Assembly (NCBI RefSeq): GCF_031157315.1
Contig: NZ_JAVIFU010000013.1
Span: 1-64,000, forward strand
Direction: 5' to 3'
Source of the DNA: Paenibacillus sp. LHD-38
GTDB taxonomy: Bacteria; Bacillota; Bacilli; Paenibacillales; Paenibacillaceae
Length of the DNA stretch: 64,000 bases
Positions 9,740-18,884 of the stretch are shown one piece after another (position 1 is the first letter of the stretch; each line of letters begins with the position of its first letter). The notes beneath the pieces are model-generated. The model had not been told where the DNA came from and did not search any database. It saw only the letters and a program-made list of their open reading frames with translations. Made by a program: the position numbers and the translations under genes.

Positions 9740-9783
9740 ATGGAAGTTTTCCTGCTCGAAAAAAAATAGAGGAGATTACTCAT

Positions 9784-10677
9784 ATGGAATTACGGCAATT
9801 AAATTATGTGATTCAAATCGCCTTGGAGAAAAACTTCTCGCGCGCCGCGGAGAAGCTCCATATTGCACAGCCTTCGCTTAGCCAGCAGCTCTCAAAGCTG
9901 GAGCAGGAAATTGGGGTACTCTTGTTTCGCCGTACGACGAACTCCGTGGAATTAACGCAGGCTGGACAAGTTTTTGTTGAAAAATCGCAAGCGATTCTCG
10001 ATGCGGTCGAGCAGCTTAAGCAGGAAATGGACGATATGGCGCAAATGCGGCGCGGCCGGCTGGTCGTCGGCACGCTCCCGATTACGGGTTCCCATATCCT
10101 GCCGCTTGTCCTGCCAGTATTCGGCGAGCAATACCCGCAAATCGAAGTCGTGCTCGTTGAAGATACGACAGCCAAGCTAGAACAGCTAACCGCCAGCGGC
10201 GGAACGGATCTCAGCCTGCTTTCCCTTCCTCTTATCGATAATTCGCTCTCGTGGGAACCTTTCTTAGAGGAAGAGATTTGTCTCGCGGTTCCGCCGAACC
10301 ATCATCTTACCCGCAGAGAAGATCCCATAGATATCTCGGAACTTGAAGAGGAGCCCTTTATCGGTTTGAAAAGAGGACAAGGCTTCCGTCAAATTACAGT
10401 CGATTTATGTGAGCAATCCGGCTTCACGCCGCGAATCGTGTTTGAGAGCAGCAATATCGAGACCATTCAATCTTTGGTGGCCGGCGGAATGGGAATAGCC
10501 TTTGTCCCGCAAATGCTAACGCGGGTCAAAGGCTCGGAGTTTGCTCCCATATATTTGCCTTTAAGTTCCAAACCAACCAGAACGCTTGTCGTCGCGAGCC
10601 GCAAGGGCCGTTATTTGTCCAAAGCTGCGGATGCCTTTATCCGTACGTTGAACAAAACGATTAGCAGCTATCGATAA
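9784..10677 (+). CDS. LysR-family transcriptional regulator
   Basis: A 297-residue regulator. The ATG at 9784 has GAGGAG 9 nt upstream and gives the family start MELRQLNYV; the longer frame from 9694 runs through the promoter region and is rejected. It has an N-terminal winged helix-turn-helix (residues 1-60, FSRAAEKLHIAQPSLSQQL) and a C-terminal periplasmic-binding-like effector domain (about 90-290). It diverges from leuCD, so it may regulate them, but the effector is unknown. The closest familiar groups are CcpC-like and related LysR proteins. Its stop codon touches that of the convergent mtnU with no terminator between. Confidence 0.92.
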   Translation: MELRQLNYVIQIALEKNFSRAAEKLHIAQPSLSQQLSKLEQEIGVLLFRRTTNSVELTQAGQVFVEKSQAILDAVEQLKQEMDDMAQMRRGRLVVGTLPITGSHILPLVLPVFGEQYPQIEVVLVEDTTAKLEQLTASGGTDLSLLSLPLIDNSLSWEPFLEEEICLAVPPNHHLTRREDPIDISELEEEPFIGLKRGQGFRQITVDLCEQSGFTPRIVFESSNIETIQSLVAGGMGIAFVPQMLTRVKGSEFAPIYLPLSSKPTRTLVVASRKGRYLSKAADAFIRTLNKTISSYR

Positions 10678-11478
10678 TTAAGCTTCATATATAGATGGTC
10701 TGCGATCTTCAAACACCGGGATTTTGGCGCGAACCGAATCGACCAGCGACAAATCAATATCCGCATACAAAATCGTTTCTTCTTCGCCGGCTTCCGCAAT
10801 GGTTTCTCCCCATGGATCTAGCACAAGCGAGTGACCGAAAAATTGGGTGTCACCGCTCGTGCCCATGCGATTGCAGGCGATGACGAACATTTGATTTTCG
10901 ATCGCGCGCGCAGTCAGCAGCGTCCGCCAATGATGCAGGCGCGGATTCGGCCATTCTGCCGGTACAAACAAGAGCTTGGCACCCTCAAGCGCCAGCTTTC
11001 TAGCCAGCTCTGGAAAACGGATATCATAACAAATCATCATCCCCGCTTCCGCGCCTTCAATCGTAAGCTTGCCTGGTTTATTCCCTGCTGCTAAATACTT
11101 TTCTTCATCCATCAGACGGAACAAATGAATTTTTGAATAATCAGCAACCACTTGTCCGGAACGGTCAAAGGCATAGATGGTATTTAACACCTGATCGCCC
11201 TTCAACTCCGCAATCGATCCACCAATGATATGCACTTGATGCTTTTTGCTGAATTCGGATAAGTATGCCTGGGTACGCTCTCCTGCTGGATCTGCTATCG
11301 TTTTGATTTCCTTTAGCGCATAACCTGTGTTCCACATTTCAGGAAACATGATGACATCGGGTTTGTCAGCTTGGCTTACCGCTTCTTCAAGCATGCTCGC
11401 AAGCTTCGCGAAATTAACTTCCGGATTTCCTGCTTCTATGTTCATTTGCAGCAGCGCTAGCCGCAATTGTTGGCTCAT
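10678..11478 (-). CDS. mtnU: Carbon-nitrogen hydrolase, MtnU-like omega-amidase
   Basis: The product is 266 residues from the ATG at 11478, preceded by GGGAGGAA. The longer frame is rejected because it lacks a ribosome site. It is of the nitrilase superfamily with the Glu-Lys-Cys triad in FPEMWNTGY, KIHLFRLMDEE and MMICYDIRFPE. The sequence resembles B. subtilis MtnU (YkrU), which is thought to hydrolyse the 2-oxo acid amide made when a glutamine-dependent transaminase forms methionine. The mtnE transaminase gene lies about 0.7 kb away on the other strand, which supports this assignment over a generic nitrilase. Confidence 0.85.
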   Translation of the reverse strand: MSQQLRLALLQMNIEAGNPEVNFAKLASMLEEAVSQADKPDVIMFPEMWNTGYALKEIKTIADPAGERTQAYLSEFSKKHQVHIIGGSIAELKGDQVLNTIYAFDRSGQVVADYSKIHLFRLMDEEKYLAAGNKPGKLTIEGAEAGMMICYDIRFPELARKLALEGAKLLFVPAEWPNPRLHHWRTLLTARAIENQMFVIACNRMGTSGDTQFFGHSLVLDPWGETIAEAGEEETILYADIDLSLVDSVRAKIPVFEDRRPSIYEA

Positions 11479-11601
11479 CTTACGATTCCTCCCGATAATG
11501 CTTTTTTTCCCTAATGATACCCTGTCATGGTTCTGTGTCAAGATGGGAACCGTAACAACGAGGGATTTACTACTTTTCTATACAAAAGGAGAATGTCAGT
11601 T

Positions 11602-12063
11602 ATGCTTTCAAAACGAATAGCCGCAATGCTTCTGGCTTGCTGCTCGCTTTTCCTGTTTGCCCAAATTGCTGTTGCCCACCCTGCCCACAGCGCGCCAAGC
11701 TCTGAAACCGGACTAAAGCCGGTACAAGTATTTGATGTCGCCGCAGGCAAAGTCATCAAAACGATTCCAAACGACGCACAATATCAAACTTTTGCTTCTT
11801 CATGGGTCAATTCAATAACCGGACTTGCTCCGCAGGTAACAACGGACGAGAGCTGCAGCTATGTGTATCGGGTACCGCTTGAAAAAGCAGTAACCATAAA
11901 ACAGAGGGATGTGTCGGTCACATCGGATGATCTTTTCCTGTTTTACTGCAAGGATAAACCGCCGATTCTGCTCGTTTTTGACGAGAAACGCAGACCCTTT
12001 TTGTTCCTATTCAAAGCCGATATCAAGCCGTTCATTCAAAAAGTAGGCGTGCCTGCATTGTAG
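11602..12063 (+). CDS. Exported protein of unknown function
   Basis: The product is 153 residues. The ATG at 11602 has AAAGGAGA 9-10 nt upstream; the ATG at 11593 is too close to it. Residues 1-26 form a signal peptide (MLSKRIAAMLLACC, AVAHPAHS cleavage region). The mature part has two cysteines (DESCSYVY and LFYCKDKPP) that might form a disulfide. There is no transmembrane segment after the signal and no recognised domain. It sits between divergent mtnU and mtnE, but nothing in it points to methionine metabolism. Confidence 0.8.
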   Translation: MLSKRIAAMLLACCSLFLFAQIAVAHPAHSAPSSETGLKPVQVFDVAAGKVIKTIPNDAQYQTFASSWVNSITGLAPQVTTDESCSYVYRVPLEKAVTIKQRDVSVTSDDLFLFYCKDKPPILLVFDEKRRPFLFLFKADIKPFIQKVGVPAL

Positions 12064-12149
12064 GCATTGCTTCTATTCTCCCTGCATTCATGCTACATTT
12101 AAGCTATTGCTTAATATAGATAGCATTTTGTCATGTGGAGTGTGAGGGA

Positions 12150-13340
12150 ATGGAAACACAAATCGGTAAACATCTTATTCAACCTGCAGATCGGATGAAT
12201 GGACTTCCGACGCAATTTTTTGCCAAACTGGTCGCCAAAGCGAATGCGCAGACGGCCAAAGGACGCGATGTCATCAATTTGGGACAAGGCAATCCGGATC
12301 AGCCGACTCCTCCCCATATTGTTGCGAAGCTTCAAGAGGCTGCGGCTAATCCGTTATACCACAAGTATCCGCCATTTAGCGGCTATCCTTTTCTAAAGGA
12401 AGCCGTCGCTAAGCGGTACAAGGAAGATTACAACGTTGATGTAGATCCGACGACCGAGGTTGCCATCCTCTTCGGAGGTAAGACCGGTCTCGTCGAAATC
12501 AGTCAATGCTTGCTTAATCCGGGCGATGTCTGCCTCGTGCCTGACCCAGGATACCCTGACTATTGGTCTGGTGTAGCGCTTGCGGGTGCCGAAATGGCAT
12601 TCATGCCTTTAACGGAGCAAAATAGCTATTTGCCTGATTACGATGCGATTAGCCCTAAACTGGCTGAACGTGCCAAGCTGATGTTTATGAATTATCCGAA
12701 CAACCCTACAGGCGCGGTCGCGAATGTTGAATTTTATGCGAAAACAGTCAAGTATGCTGAGAAGCATGGCATCGTTGTGGCGAGCGATTTCGCATACGGC
12801 GCAATTGGCTTCGATGGGAATAAGCCGATCAGCTTTCTCCAGACGCCCGGTGCAAAAGAAGTGGGCGTCGAATTCTATACGCTGTCCAAAACGTACAATA
12901 TGGCCGGCTGGCGCGTAGGCTTTGCTATTGGGAATGCCCAAATCGTAAAGCTAATCAATTTAATTCAAGACCATTACTACTGCAGCCTATTCGGCGGCAT
13001 TCAAGAAGCTGCCGCACTCGCTTTGACCGGTCCGCAGGATTGTGTTGCTGAGCTGAGAGCGATGTACGAAAGCCGCCGTGAGGCTCTATTCAATGCGCTC
13101 GACCGCATTGGCTGGAAAGCCGCGCGTCCTGGCGGGTCATTCTTTTGCTGGCTGCCGGTTGCAGAGGGCCACACCTCTGAATCCTTTGCTGATCTTCTTT
13201 TGCAGGAGGCTGATGTCGTGGTCGCACCCGGCGTAGGTTTCGGTACTCATGGCGAAGGCTTTGTGCGGCTCGGCTTGCTTACTAACGAAGCACGTCTGCA
13301 GGAAGCGGTTGAGAGGATCGGAAAGCTGAATTTATTTTAG
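12150..13340 (+). CDS. mtnE: Methionine-salvage aminotransferase (KMTB to methionine)
   Basis: A 396-residue fold-type I PLP aminotransferase. The pyridoxal lysine is in YTLSKTYNMAGWRVG; NYPNNPTG and the C-terminal arginine region (GEGFVRLGLL) are present. It closely resembles B. subtilis MtnE/MtnV (YkrV), which transaminates 4-methylthio-2-oxobutanoate to methionine using glutamine. The start is the ATG at 12150, with GGAG 9 nt upstream; a GTG at 12135 has no ribosome site. In B. subtilis mtnVWXB are contiguous; here the proline operon lies between mtnE and mtnW. Confidence 0.9.
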   Translation: METQIGKHLIQPADRMNGLPTQFFAKLVAKANAQTAKGRDVINLGQGNPDQPTPPHIVAKLQEAAANPLYHKYPPFSGYPFLKEAVAKRYKEDYNVDVDPTTEVAILFGGKTGLVEISQCLLNPGDVCLVPDPGYPDYWSGVALAGAEMAFMPLTEQNSYLPDYDAISPKLAERAKLMFMNYPNNPTGAVANVEFYAKTVKYAEKHGIVVASDFAYGAIGFDGNKPISFLQTPGAKEVGVEFYTLSKTYNMAGWRVGFAIGNAQIVKLINLIQDHYYCSLFGGIQEAAALALTGPQDCVAELRAMYESRREALFNALDRIGWKAARPGGSFFCWLPVAEGHTSESFADLLLQEADVVVAPGVGFGTHGEGFVRLGLLTNEARLQEAVERIGKLNLF

Positions 13341-13377
13341 GACAATCCGCCATTTCCCTTGCTTTACAGCGGCATTG

Positions 13378-13646
13378 GATCGTGATATGCTTGTAGGAAT
13401 TGAACATGAAACGTGATGACGGGACTAGTAAGCAAGATAGGTCGCGATCAGAGAGTAAATTCCATGGGCTGCAAGAATTTACCGAAGGCCGCTTGCTGAA
13501 CCTACCTCCGAGCGGCCGGCTATGAACCGGACAGCGCCTTCTGTTATAGGCTTAAGCTGGATAACTCTCATTTCATGAGGTTATCAACAAAGGTGGTACC
13601 GCGGAAGCTAAGACTTTCGTCCTTTATGGACGGAGGTCTTTTTTGT
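13378..13646 (+). ncRNA. T-box riboswitch, proline-type (specifier CCU)
   Basis: A leader of about 270 nt before proB. Seen: the T-box sequence AAAGGTGGTACCGCG (13589-13603), a long stem I whose upper helix pairs AGCAAG (13430-13435) with CTTGCT (13492-13497), and then the specifier loop GAA-CCT-A with the proline codon CCT at 13501-13503. A terminator follows (AGACTTTCGTCC / GGACGGAGGTCT, T6; 13610-13645). Uncharged tRNA-Pro should stabilise the antiterminator and allow proBAC transcription, as known for Bacillus pro genes. The specifier assignment comes from position and from the genes downstream. Confidence 0.92.
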
Positions 13647-13675
13647 TGTCACGAAACAAGCATAGGATGGGATTA

Positions 13676-14785
13676 ATGATGACGGAACGCATTGTCGTAA
13701 AAATTGGCAGCAGCTCACTGACCTCCGAAGAAGGCGGATTGAACCGCGAACGCATACAGTACTTCGCTTCTGAGCTGGCTTCCTTGCACAAAGAAGGAAA
13801 CAGCGTCATGCTGGTAACCTCTGGAGCGGTTGCAGCTGGATTTCGTCAGATCGGCTACGCTGCTAAGCCAAAAATAGTACATGAAAAGCAAGCTGCCGCT
13901 GCAGTCGGTCAAGCGCTGCTGATGCAGGCCTATCAGGAGGCCTTTAATGGATATGGTATTGTCGCGGCGCAGATTCTTCTGACTCGCGCAGACTTTTCCA
14001 ACCGCCGCCGGATTCAAAATGCACTTATGACGATTGAAGAGCTGCTGCGTCTAGGGATCATCCCGATTATTAATGAAAACGATACGGTTGCCACCGATGA
14101 GCTGGTCCCCAAATTCGGAGACAATGACAACCTATCCGCGCTTGTCGCTGCGATGACGAAGGCTGCCAAGCTTGTTATCATTACCGATATGGATGGCTTA
14201 TACACGGAGGACCCGCGAAAAAATCCGCAAGCGGTCAAAATCGAGCGCGTAGATCAAATCTCCGAGGATATCATGAAGTTAGCCGGCGGCGCAGGCTCCT
14301 CTGTAGGCACGGGCGGTATGCGCTCCAAAATCGAAGCGGCCCGCATTGCTATGCGTGGCGGCGTCCATGCTTTTATCGGCAAGGTGCAGCTTGAGGGTGA
14401 TCTGTCCCTTGCCGTTCAAGGCATTGGCCGCGGCACCTACTTTGATACGAAGCTGGACAGTTTGCCGATGAAGAAGCAGTGGCTCGGCTTCCACTCTATT
14501 CCGCTCGGGCGCGCTACCGTTGATGACGGGGCTGCCCGCGCATTGCTCGAAGGAGGGAAAAGCCTCCTCCCTGCCGGTGTCGCGGAAGTCCAAGGAGAAT
14601 TTTTGCCGGGCGATATCATTGAGGTCGCGAATCAACAAGGCGAAACGATCGGTCGAGGTGTCGTTAACTATGCGGCTTGGCAAATTCAAGCGGTAGCCGG
14701 TCTCAGCACCGAGGAAGTAAAACGAAGAGTCGACGTAACCCGCATCGAGTTTATTCATCGCGATGAATGGATTACATTAAAATAA
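13676..14785 (+). CDS. proB: Glutamate 5-kinase
   Basis: A 369-residue first enzyme of proline synthesis (glutamate plus ATP to gamma-glutamyl phosphate). It has an amino-acid-kinase fold at residues 1-260 (VVKIGSSSLTSEEGG, MLVTSGAVAAG, INENDTVATDEL, FGDNDNLSALVA), followed by a PUA domain. The ATG at 13676 lies 8 nt after AGGA; MTERIVVKIG, one codon later, is also possible. It is controlled by the upstream T-box. proA follows 17 nt later. Confidence 0.96.
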   Translation: MMTERIVVKIGSSSLTSEEGGLNRERIQYFASELASLHKEGNSVMLVTSGAVAAGFRQIGYAAKPKIVHEKQAAAAVGQALLMQAYQEAFNGYGIVAAQILLTRADFSNRRRIQNALMTIEELLRLGIIPIINENDTVATDELVPKFGDNDNLSALVAAMTKAAKLVIITDMDGLYTEDPRKNPQAVKIERVDQISEDIMKLAGGAGSSVGTGGMRSKIEAARIAMRGGVHAFIGKVQLEGDLSLAVQGIGRGTYFDTKLDSLPMKKQWLGFHSIPLGRATVDDGAARALLEGGKSLLPAGVAEVQGEFLPGDIIEVANQQGETIGRGVVNYAAWQIQAVAGLSTEEVKRRVDVTRIEFIHRDEWITLK

Positions 14786-14802
14786 TAAGGAGGCTATCTT
14801 CT

Positions 14803-16053
14803 ATGACCAGCGAAGTAAGAACAAAAGCAGCATTGGCCCAGGATGCTTCAGCCATCATGAACCGATTGACTACCGAACAAAAAAATACAGCACTCCTGCG
14901 CATGGCGGATGCCCTGCTTACGGAACAAGCAAACATAATCGCCGCAAATGAGCTTGATTTGCAGCGCGGGCGCGAGCAAGGCACCAGCCCTTCCCTGCTT
15001 GACCGTTTGGCTCTGAATAGCGATCGCGTAGCCGCCATTGCTGAAGGACTCAGACAAATCGTCGAGCTTCCGGACCCGGTTGGCGAGCTGCTTGAGCATT
15101 TTGACCGTCCAAACGGATTAAAGGTCAATAAAATCAGAGTGCCGATCGGTGTTATTGGCATGATCTATGAGGCTAGGCCAAACGTAACCGTCGATGCAGC
15201 AGGTTTATGCTTGAAAACAGGTAACAGCGTTGTGCTTCGCGGTGGCTCGGCTGCGATTGAGTCGAACCGCAAAATCGTTGAAGTATTAAAAAATGCGCTT
15301 GCTGCTACGGAAATGCCGGCAGATGCCATTCAGCTTATCGAGGATTCAGACCGTGCTTCCGTGAATGAAATGCTTAAATTGAACGGCCTGCTGGATGTAG
15401 TCATTCCCCGCGGAGGTGCATCGCTTATCCGCAACGTCATCGAAAACGCAACCGTTCCCGTCATCGAAACAGGAGCAGGCATTTGTCATACTTTCGTTGA
15501 TGAAAGTGCTGAATACAACATGGCGGTTGAAATTGCTTTTAATGCAAAAGTCCAACGTCCTTCGGTTTGCAACTCAATGGAGACCCTGATTGTCCACGAG
15601 CGCTTTGCCGATCAGCATCTCGTTTCCCTTGCGGAACGTTTCCTCCAAGCCAGCGTTGAGCTTCGCGGCTGCGAGAAAACCGTTGCCCTCATTCCTGGCG
15701 CAAAATTGGCTTCGGATGAGGATTTTAGCACAGAATATAATGACTATATTATGAATATCCGTATCGTTCCCGATTTAGATACGGCGCTCGCGCATATCCG
15801 CCGTTTTAGTACGAAGCATTCAGAATGCATTGTTACAGAAAACAAAGACAACGCAGAACGCTTTATTCAAGAAGTGGACGCAGCAGCGGTTTATCACAAT
15901 GCCTCCACTCGTTTCACGGACGGCTTCGAATTCGGTTTCGGCGCGGAAATCGGTATCAGTACTCAAAAGCTGCATGCCCGCGGGCCAATGGGACTGCCTG
16001 CATTGACTTCCACTAAATATCAGATTTTTGGGAATGGTCAAATTAGAGGTTAA
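14803..16053 (+). CDS. proA: Gamma-glutamyl phosphate reductase
   Basis: A 416-residue NADPH-dependent aldehyde-dehydrogenase-like enzyme reducing gamma-glutamyl phosphate to the semialdehyde. The catalytic cysteine is visible in QRPSVCNSMETL, and the family motifs IYEARPNVTVDA and FGFGAEIGISTQKLHARGP are intact. The ATG at 14803 follows AAGGAGG; the longer frame begins inside proB and is rejected. It is the second gene of the proline operon. Confidence 0.97.
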   Translation: MTSEVRTKAALAQDASAIMNRLTTEQKNTALLRMADALLTEQANIIAANELDLQRGREQGTSPSLLDRLALNSDRVAAIAEGLRQIVELPDPVGELLEHFDRPNGLKVNKIRVPIGVIGMIYEARPNVTVDAAGLCLKTGNSVVLRGGSAAIESNRKIVEVLKNALAATEMPADAIQLIEDSDRASVNEMLKLNGLLDVVIPRGGASLIRNVIENATVPVIETGAGICHTFVDESAEYNMAVEIAFNAKVQRPSVCNSMETLIVHERFADQHLVSLAERFLQASVELRGCEKTVALIPGAKLASDEDFSTEYNDYIMNIRIVPDLDTALAHIRRFSTKHSECIVTENKDNAERFIQEVDAAAVYHNASTRFTDGFEFGFGAEIGISTQKLHARGPMGLPALTSTKYQIFGNGQIRG

Positions 16054-16105
16054 TACCATGAGCTATCATGTCATCTTATAAATGATTTAACGGAGGAATG
16101 CTACC

Positions 16106-16975
16106 ATGTCACAATTAACGCAAACCAACATTTCCACCCTTCGGCTTTGCTTCTACGGCGCAGGATCAATGGCTGAGGCAATCGCAAGAGGGTTGATCAA
16201 TAAAGAGCTTATCCAAGCAAACCGCATCTCTATGCTGAACCGTCAAAATGCTGAACGTCTTAATGAGCTTCACGAGCAATACGGCGTACAAACCATTCTG
16301 CAAGGCGGAGCAAACGAATCTTACATGCGGGAAGCGGATATTATTTTTCTCGTGATGAAGCCAAAGGATGCTGCCGAAGCGATCGCTTCCATCAAACCAT
16401 TCGTTTCTCCTAACCAATTGATCATTTCCGTAATTGCCGGATTATCGATCCGTACAATTGAGCAGCTCCTTGGCGATCAATCGGCTGTCGTGCGTGTGAT
16501 GCCAAACACCTCAAGCACGATAGGCCTTGGCGCTACAGGAATTAGTTATTCAAAAAAAGTCACCCCGCAGCAGCGCCTGCTTACGGAAGCGATTTTCAGT
16601 TCGGTCGGCATTAATGCCGTCGTCGATGAATCGCTCCAGCAAGCGGTAACCGGCGTGTCGGGCAGCGGTCCTGCTTATGTTTACCATTTCATGGAATCCA
16701 TGATCGAAGCGGCTATTCAGTTAGGTCTATCTGAATCAGCAGCAAAGGAGCTTGTCGTACAAACCGTTCTAGGCGCAGCGGAAATGGTTCGCCATACGGG
16801 CGAAGAGCCGGCGGAACTTCGCCGCAAGGTAACATCCCCCAACGGCACTACGCAGGCCGCTCTTGAGCTAATGGCCGAAAACCGCTTTGCCGAAACCATA
16901 AATAAAGCCGTTCATCGTTCTGCTGAACGCGCGGGTGAGTTGGGCGCAGCCATCGAGAGGAGCATCACGGAATGA
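16106..16975 (+). CDS. proC: Pyrroline-5-carboxylate reductase
   Basis: A 289-residue final enzyme of proline synthesis. It has an N-terminal Rossmann fold (LCFYGAGSMAEAIARGLI) and the C-terminal signature VSGSGPAYVYHFME with LRRKVTSPNGTTQAAL. GGAGGAATGCTACC precedes the ATG. Its stop codon overlaps the mtnW start (ATGA), so the proline and methionine-salvage genes are translationally coupled. B. subtilis has paralogues (ProI, ProG, ComER); this one is assigned by its operon position. Confidence 0.96.
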   Translation: MSQLTQTNISTLRLCFYGAGSMAEAIARGLINKELIQANRISMLNRQNAERLNELHEQYGVQTILQGGANESYMREADIIFLVMKPKDAAEAIASIKPFVSPNQLIISVIAGLSIRTIEQLLGDQSAVVRVMPNTSSTIGLGATGISYSKKVTPQQRLLTEAIFSSVGINAVVDESLQQAVTGVSGSGPAYVYHFMESMIEAAIQLGLSESAAKELVVQTVLGAAEMVRHTGEEPAELRRKVTSPNGTTQAALELMAENRFAETINKAVHRSAERAGELGAAIERSITE

Positions 16976-18201
16976 ATGGAGTATGTATAGCAAATTACCG
17001 CGCTTATGACGATAAAGCCGATTTTAATAAGAAGGCGCTCTCGATTGCTGTAGGCTTGACCGTGGGCAGCTGGACTGAGCTTCCTGAAGCTCAAAAAGCA
17101 GAAATGGAGAAGCATCTCGGCAAGGTGTTGTCAGTCAACACTCATGAGCCTGCGAGTGTCGCGCCTGGGGAACGTTATGCCGATATCAAGATTGCTTATC
17201 CCGATATCAATTTCAGCCGTGATCTACCTGCCCTGCTCGTTACCGTGTTCGGCAAGCTTTCCATGGATGGTAAAATCAAGCTGATGGATCTGGATGTTTC
17301 CGAAGATTTTGCATCTGCTTTTCCTGGTCCGAAATTCGGGCTTAACGGGGTTCGCGAGCTGCTTGGCGTCCATGATCGCCCGCTGCTTATGAGCATATTC
17401 AAATCCGTCGTGGGCTATGATTTGGCCAATCTGCAGGATCAATTTTATAAACAAGCGCTCGGCGGCGTTGATTTAATCAAAGATGATGAAATTTTATTCG
17501 AAAACCCGCTTACACCGCTTGAGAAGCGTGTCGAAGCCTGTATGGAAGCGGCTCGCCGCGCAGAGGCAGAGACAGGCCAGAAGCTGCTATACGCTGTTAA
17601 TTTAACAGGTCCGACGTCTCAGCTTGCTGCCAATGCCCGCAAAGCGATTGATGCGGGTGCCAACGCACTTCTGTTCAATGTACTCGCATACGGCTTTGAT
17701 GTTTTGCATGAACTGAGCAGCGATAAATCGATTCATGTGCCTATAGCTGCACACCCCGCAATGGCTGGAGCAATGTATCCATCCCCTCATTACGGCATTA
17801 GCGCATCCTTGCTGCTTGGCAAGCTGATGCGTCTCGCAGGGGCAGATCTTGTGCTTTTCCCATCGCCGTATGGTTCGGTCGTCATGCCGAAGGAAGAAAA
17901 CTTAGCGGTTAAGGATGCTTTGCTTGCACCTATGCATGGACTTCGGAGCAGCTTCCCTGTGCCATCTGCTGGCATACACCCAGGGCTCGTGCCGCTCATC
18001 TTGAAGGATTTCGGCACAGATGTTGTCGTCAATGCAGGTGGCGGAATTCACGGCCATCCCATGGGAACCGCGGCGGGAGGACAAGCATTCCGTCAGGCAA
18101 TTGCAGCCACATTAGCTGGCGTTCCGCTCCGCGATGCGGCTGAGCAAGCTGGCAATGAGCCGCTGCAAGCGGCAATTCAAGCATGGGGGATCAAAGAATA
18201 A
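16972..18201 (+). CDS. mtnW: 2,3-diketo-5-methylthiopentyl-1-phosphate enolase (RuBisCO-like)
   Basis: A 409-residue RuBisCO-like protein of the methionine salvage pathway, which enolises DK-MTP-1-P and does not fix CO2. Family motifs: GLTVGSWTELPE, FPGPKFGLNGVRELLGV, GGVDLIKDDEILFENP (metal-binding lysine, aspartate, glutamate) and VNAGGGIHGHPMG. It matches B. subtilis MtnW rather than true RuBisCO. It overlaps the proC stop by ATGA and the mtnX start by TAATG, so expression probably depends on the pro T-box transcript. Confidence 0.94.
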   Translation: MNGVCIANYRAYDDKADFNKKALSIAVGLTVGSWTELPEAQKAEMEKHLGKVLSVNTHEPASVAPGERYADIKIAYPDINFSRDLPALLVTVFGKLSMDGKIKLMDLDVSEDFASAFPGPKFGLNGVRELLGVHDRPLLMSIFKSVVGYDLANLQDQFYKQALGGVDLIKDDEILFENPLTPLEKRVEACMEAARRAEAETGQKLLYAVNLTGPTSQLAANARKAIDAGANALLFNVLAYGFDVLHELSSDKSIHVPIAAHPAMAGAMYPSPHYGISASLLLGKLMRLAGADLVLFPSPYGSVVMPKEENLAVKDALLAPMHGLRSSFPVPSAGIHPGLVPLILKDFGTDVVVNAGGGIHGHPMGTAAGGQAFRQAIAATLAGVPLRDAAEQAGNEPLQAAIQAWGIKE

Positions 18202-18884
18202 TGACAGACAACAAGGCAGCTAAGAAACGCATCGTGTTCTGTGATTTCGATGGAACGATTACGGTAAACGACAACATCATCGCCATAATTAAGCATTTTG
18301 ACCCGGCGGGCTGGGAGAAAATTGCGGAACAGACGATTGCGCAGGAGATCACCATCAAAGATGGCGTTGGTCAGCTGTTTCGGCTCCTCCCTGCTTCCAT
18401 GCAAGCTGAAGTCATTGCGTTCAGTATTTCGAATGCCCGAATTCGTGAAGGATTTGCCGAATTCCTCGAGTATTGCAAGGAGCAGCAAATTGATTTTTAC
18501 GTAACGAGCGGCGGTATCGACTTTTTTGTTTATCCCATTCTCGAAGCGTTTAATATTCCAAGAGATCATATTTATTGCAATAGCAGCGATTTTAACGGCG
18601 AACGCATTGAAATATTATGGCCAAATCCATGTGATGAGCACTGCAGCAACGATTGCGGGATGTGCAAAACAACGATCATGCGTCGTTTTCCTGCCGATCA
18701 GTACGAGCGTATTATTATTGGCGACAGCGTTACGGATTTCGAAGGCGCAAAGCTTGCTGACGTAGTTTATTCCCGCTCTCATTTAACCGTAAAATGTAAC
18801 GAGCTTGGGCTGCCTCATCATGAGTACGAATCGTTCCATGACATTATTAACATTATGAATATCGAAAGGAAGATTGTGAAATGA
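18201..18884 (+). CDS. mtnX: 2-hydroxy-3-keto-5-methylthiopentenyl-1-phosphate phosphatase
   Basis: A 227-residue HAD-family phosphatase acting after MtnW. Seen: the catalytic FCDFDGTIT, the lysine/threonine region YVTSGGIDFFV, and GDSVTDFEGAKLAD. A cysteine cluster, CDEHCSNDCGMCK, may bind a metal. The ATG at 18201 overlaps the mtnW stop (TAATG); the frame from 18183 has no ribosome site. The gene ends in an ATGA overlap with mtnB. Confidence 0.93.
   Translation: MTDNKAAKKRIVFCDFDGTITVNDNIIAIIKHFDPAGWEKIAEQTIAQEITIKDGVGQLFRLLPASMQAEVIAFSISNARIREGFAEFLEYCKEQQIDFYVTSGGIDFFVYPILEAFNIPRDHIYCNSSDFNGERIEILWPNPCDEHCSNDCGMCKTTIMRRFPADQYERIIIGDSVTDFEGAKLADVVYSRSHLTVKCNELGLPHHEYESFHDIINIMNIERKIVK

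Noticed and set aside
11542..13377. SAM riboswitch expected for methionine salvage genes
   Set aside because: No SAM riboswitch core was recognised upstream of mtnE, mtnU or the T-box; only the proline T-box is supported.
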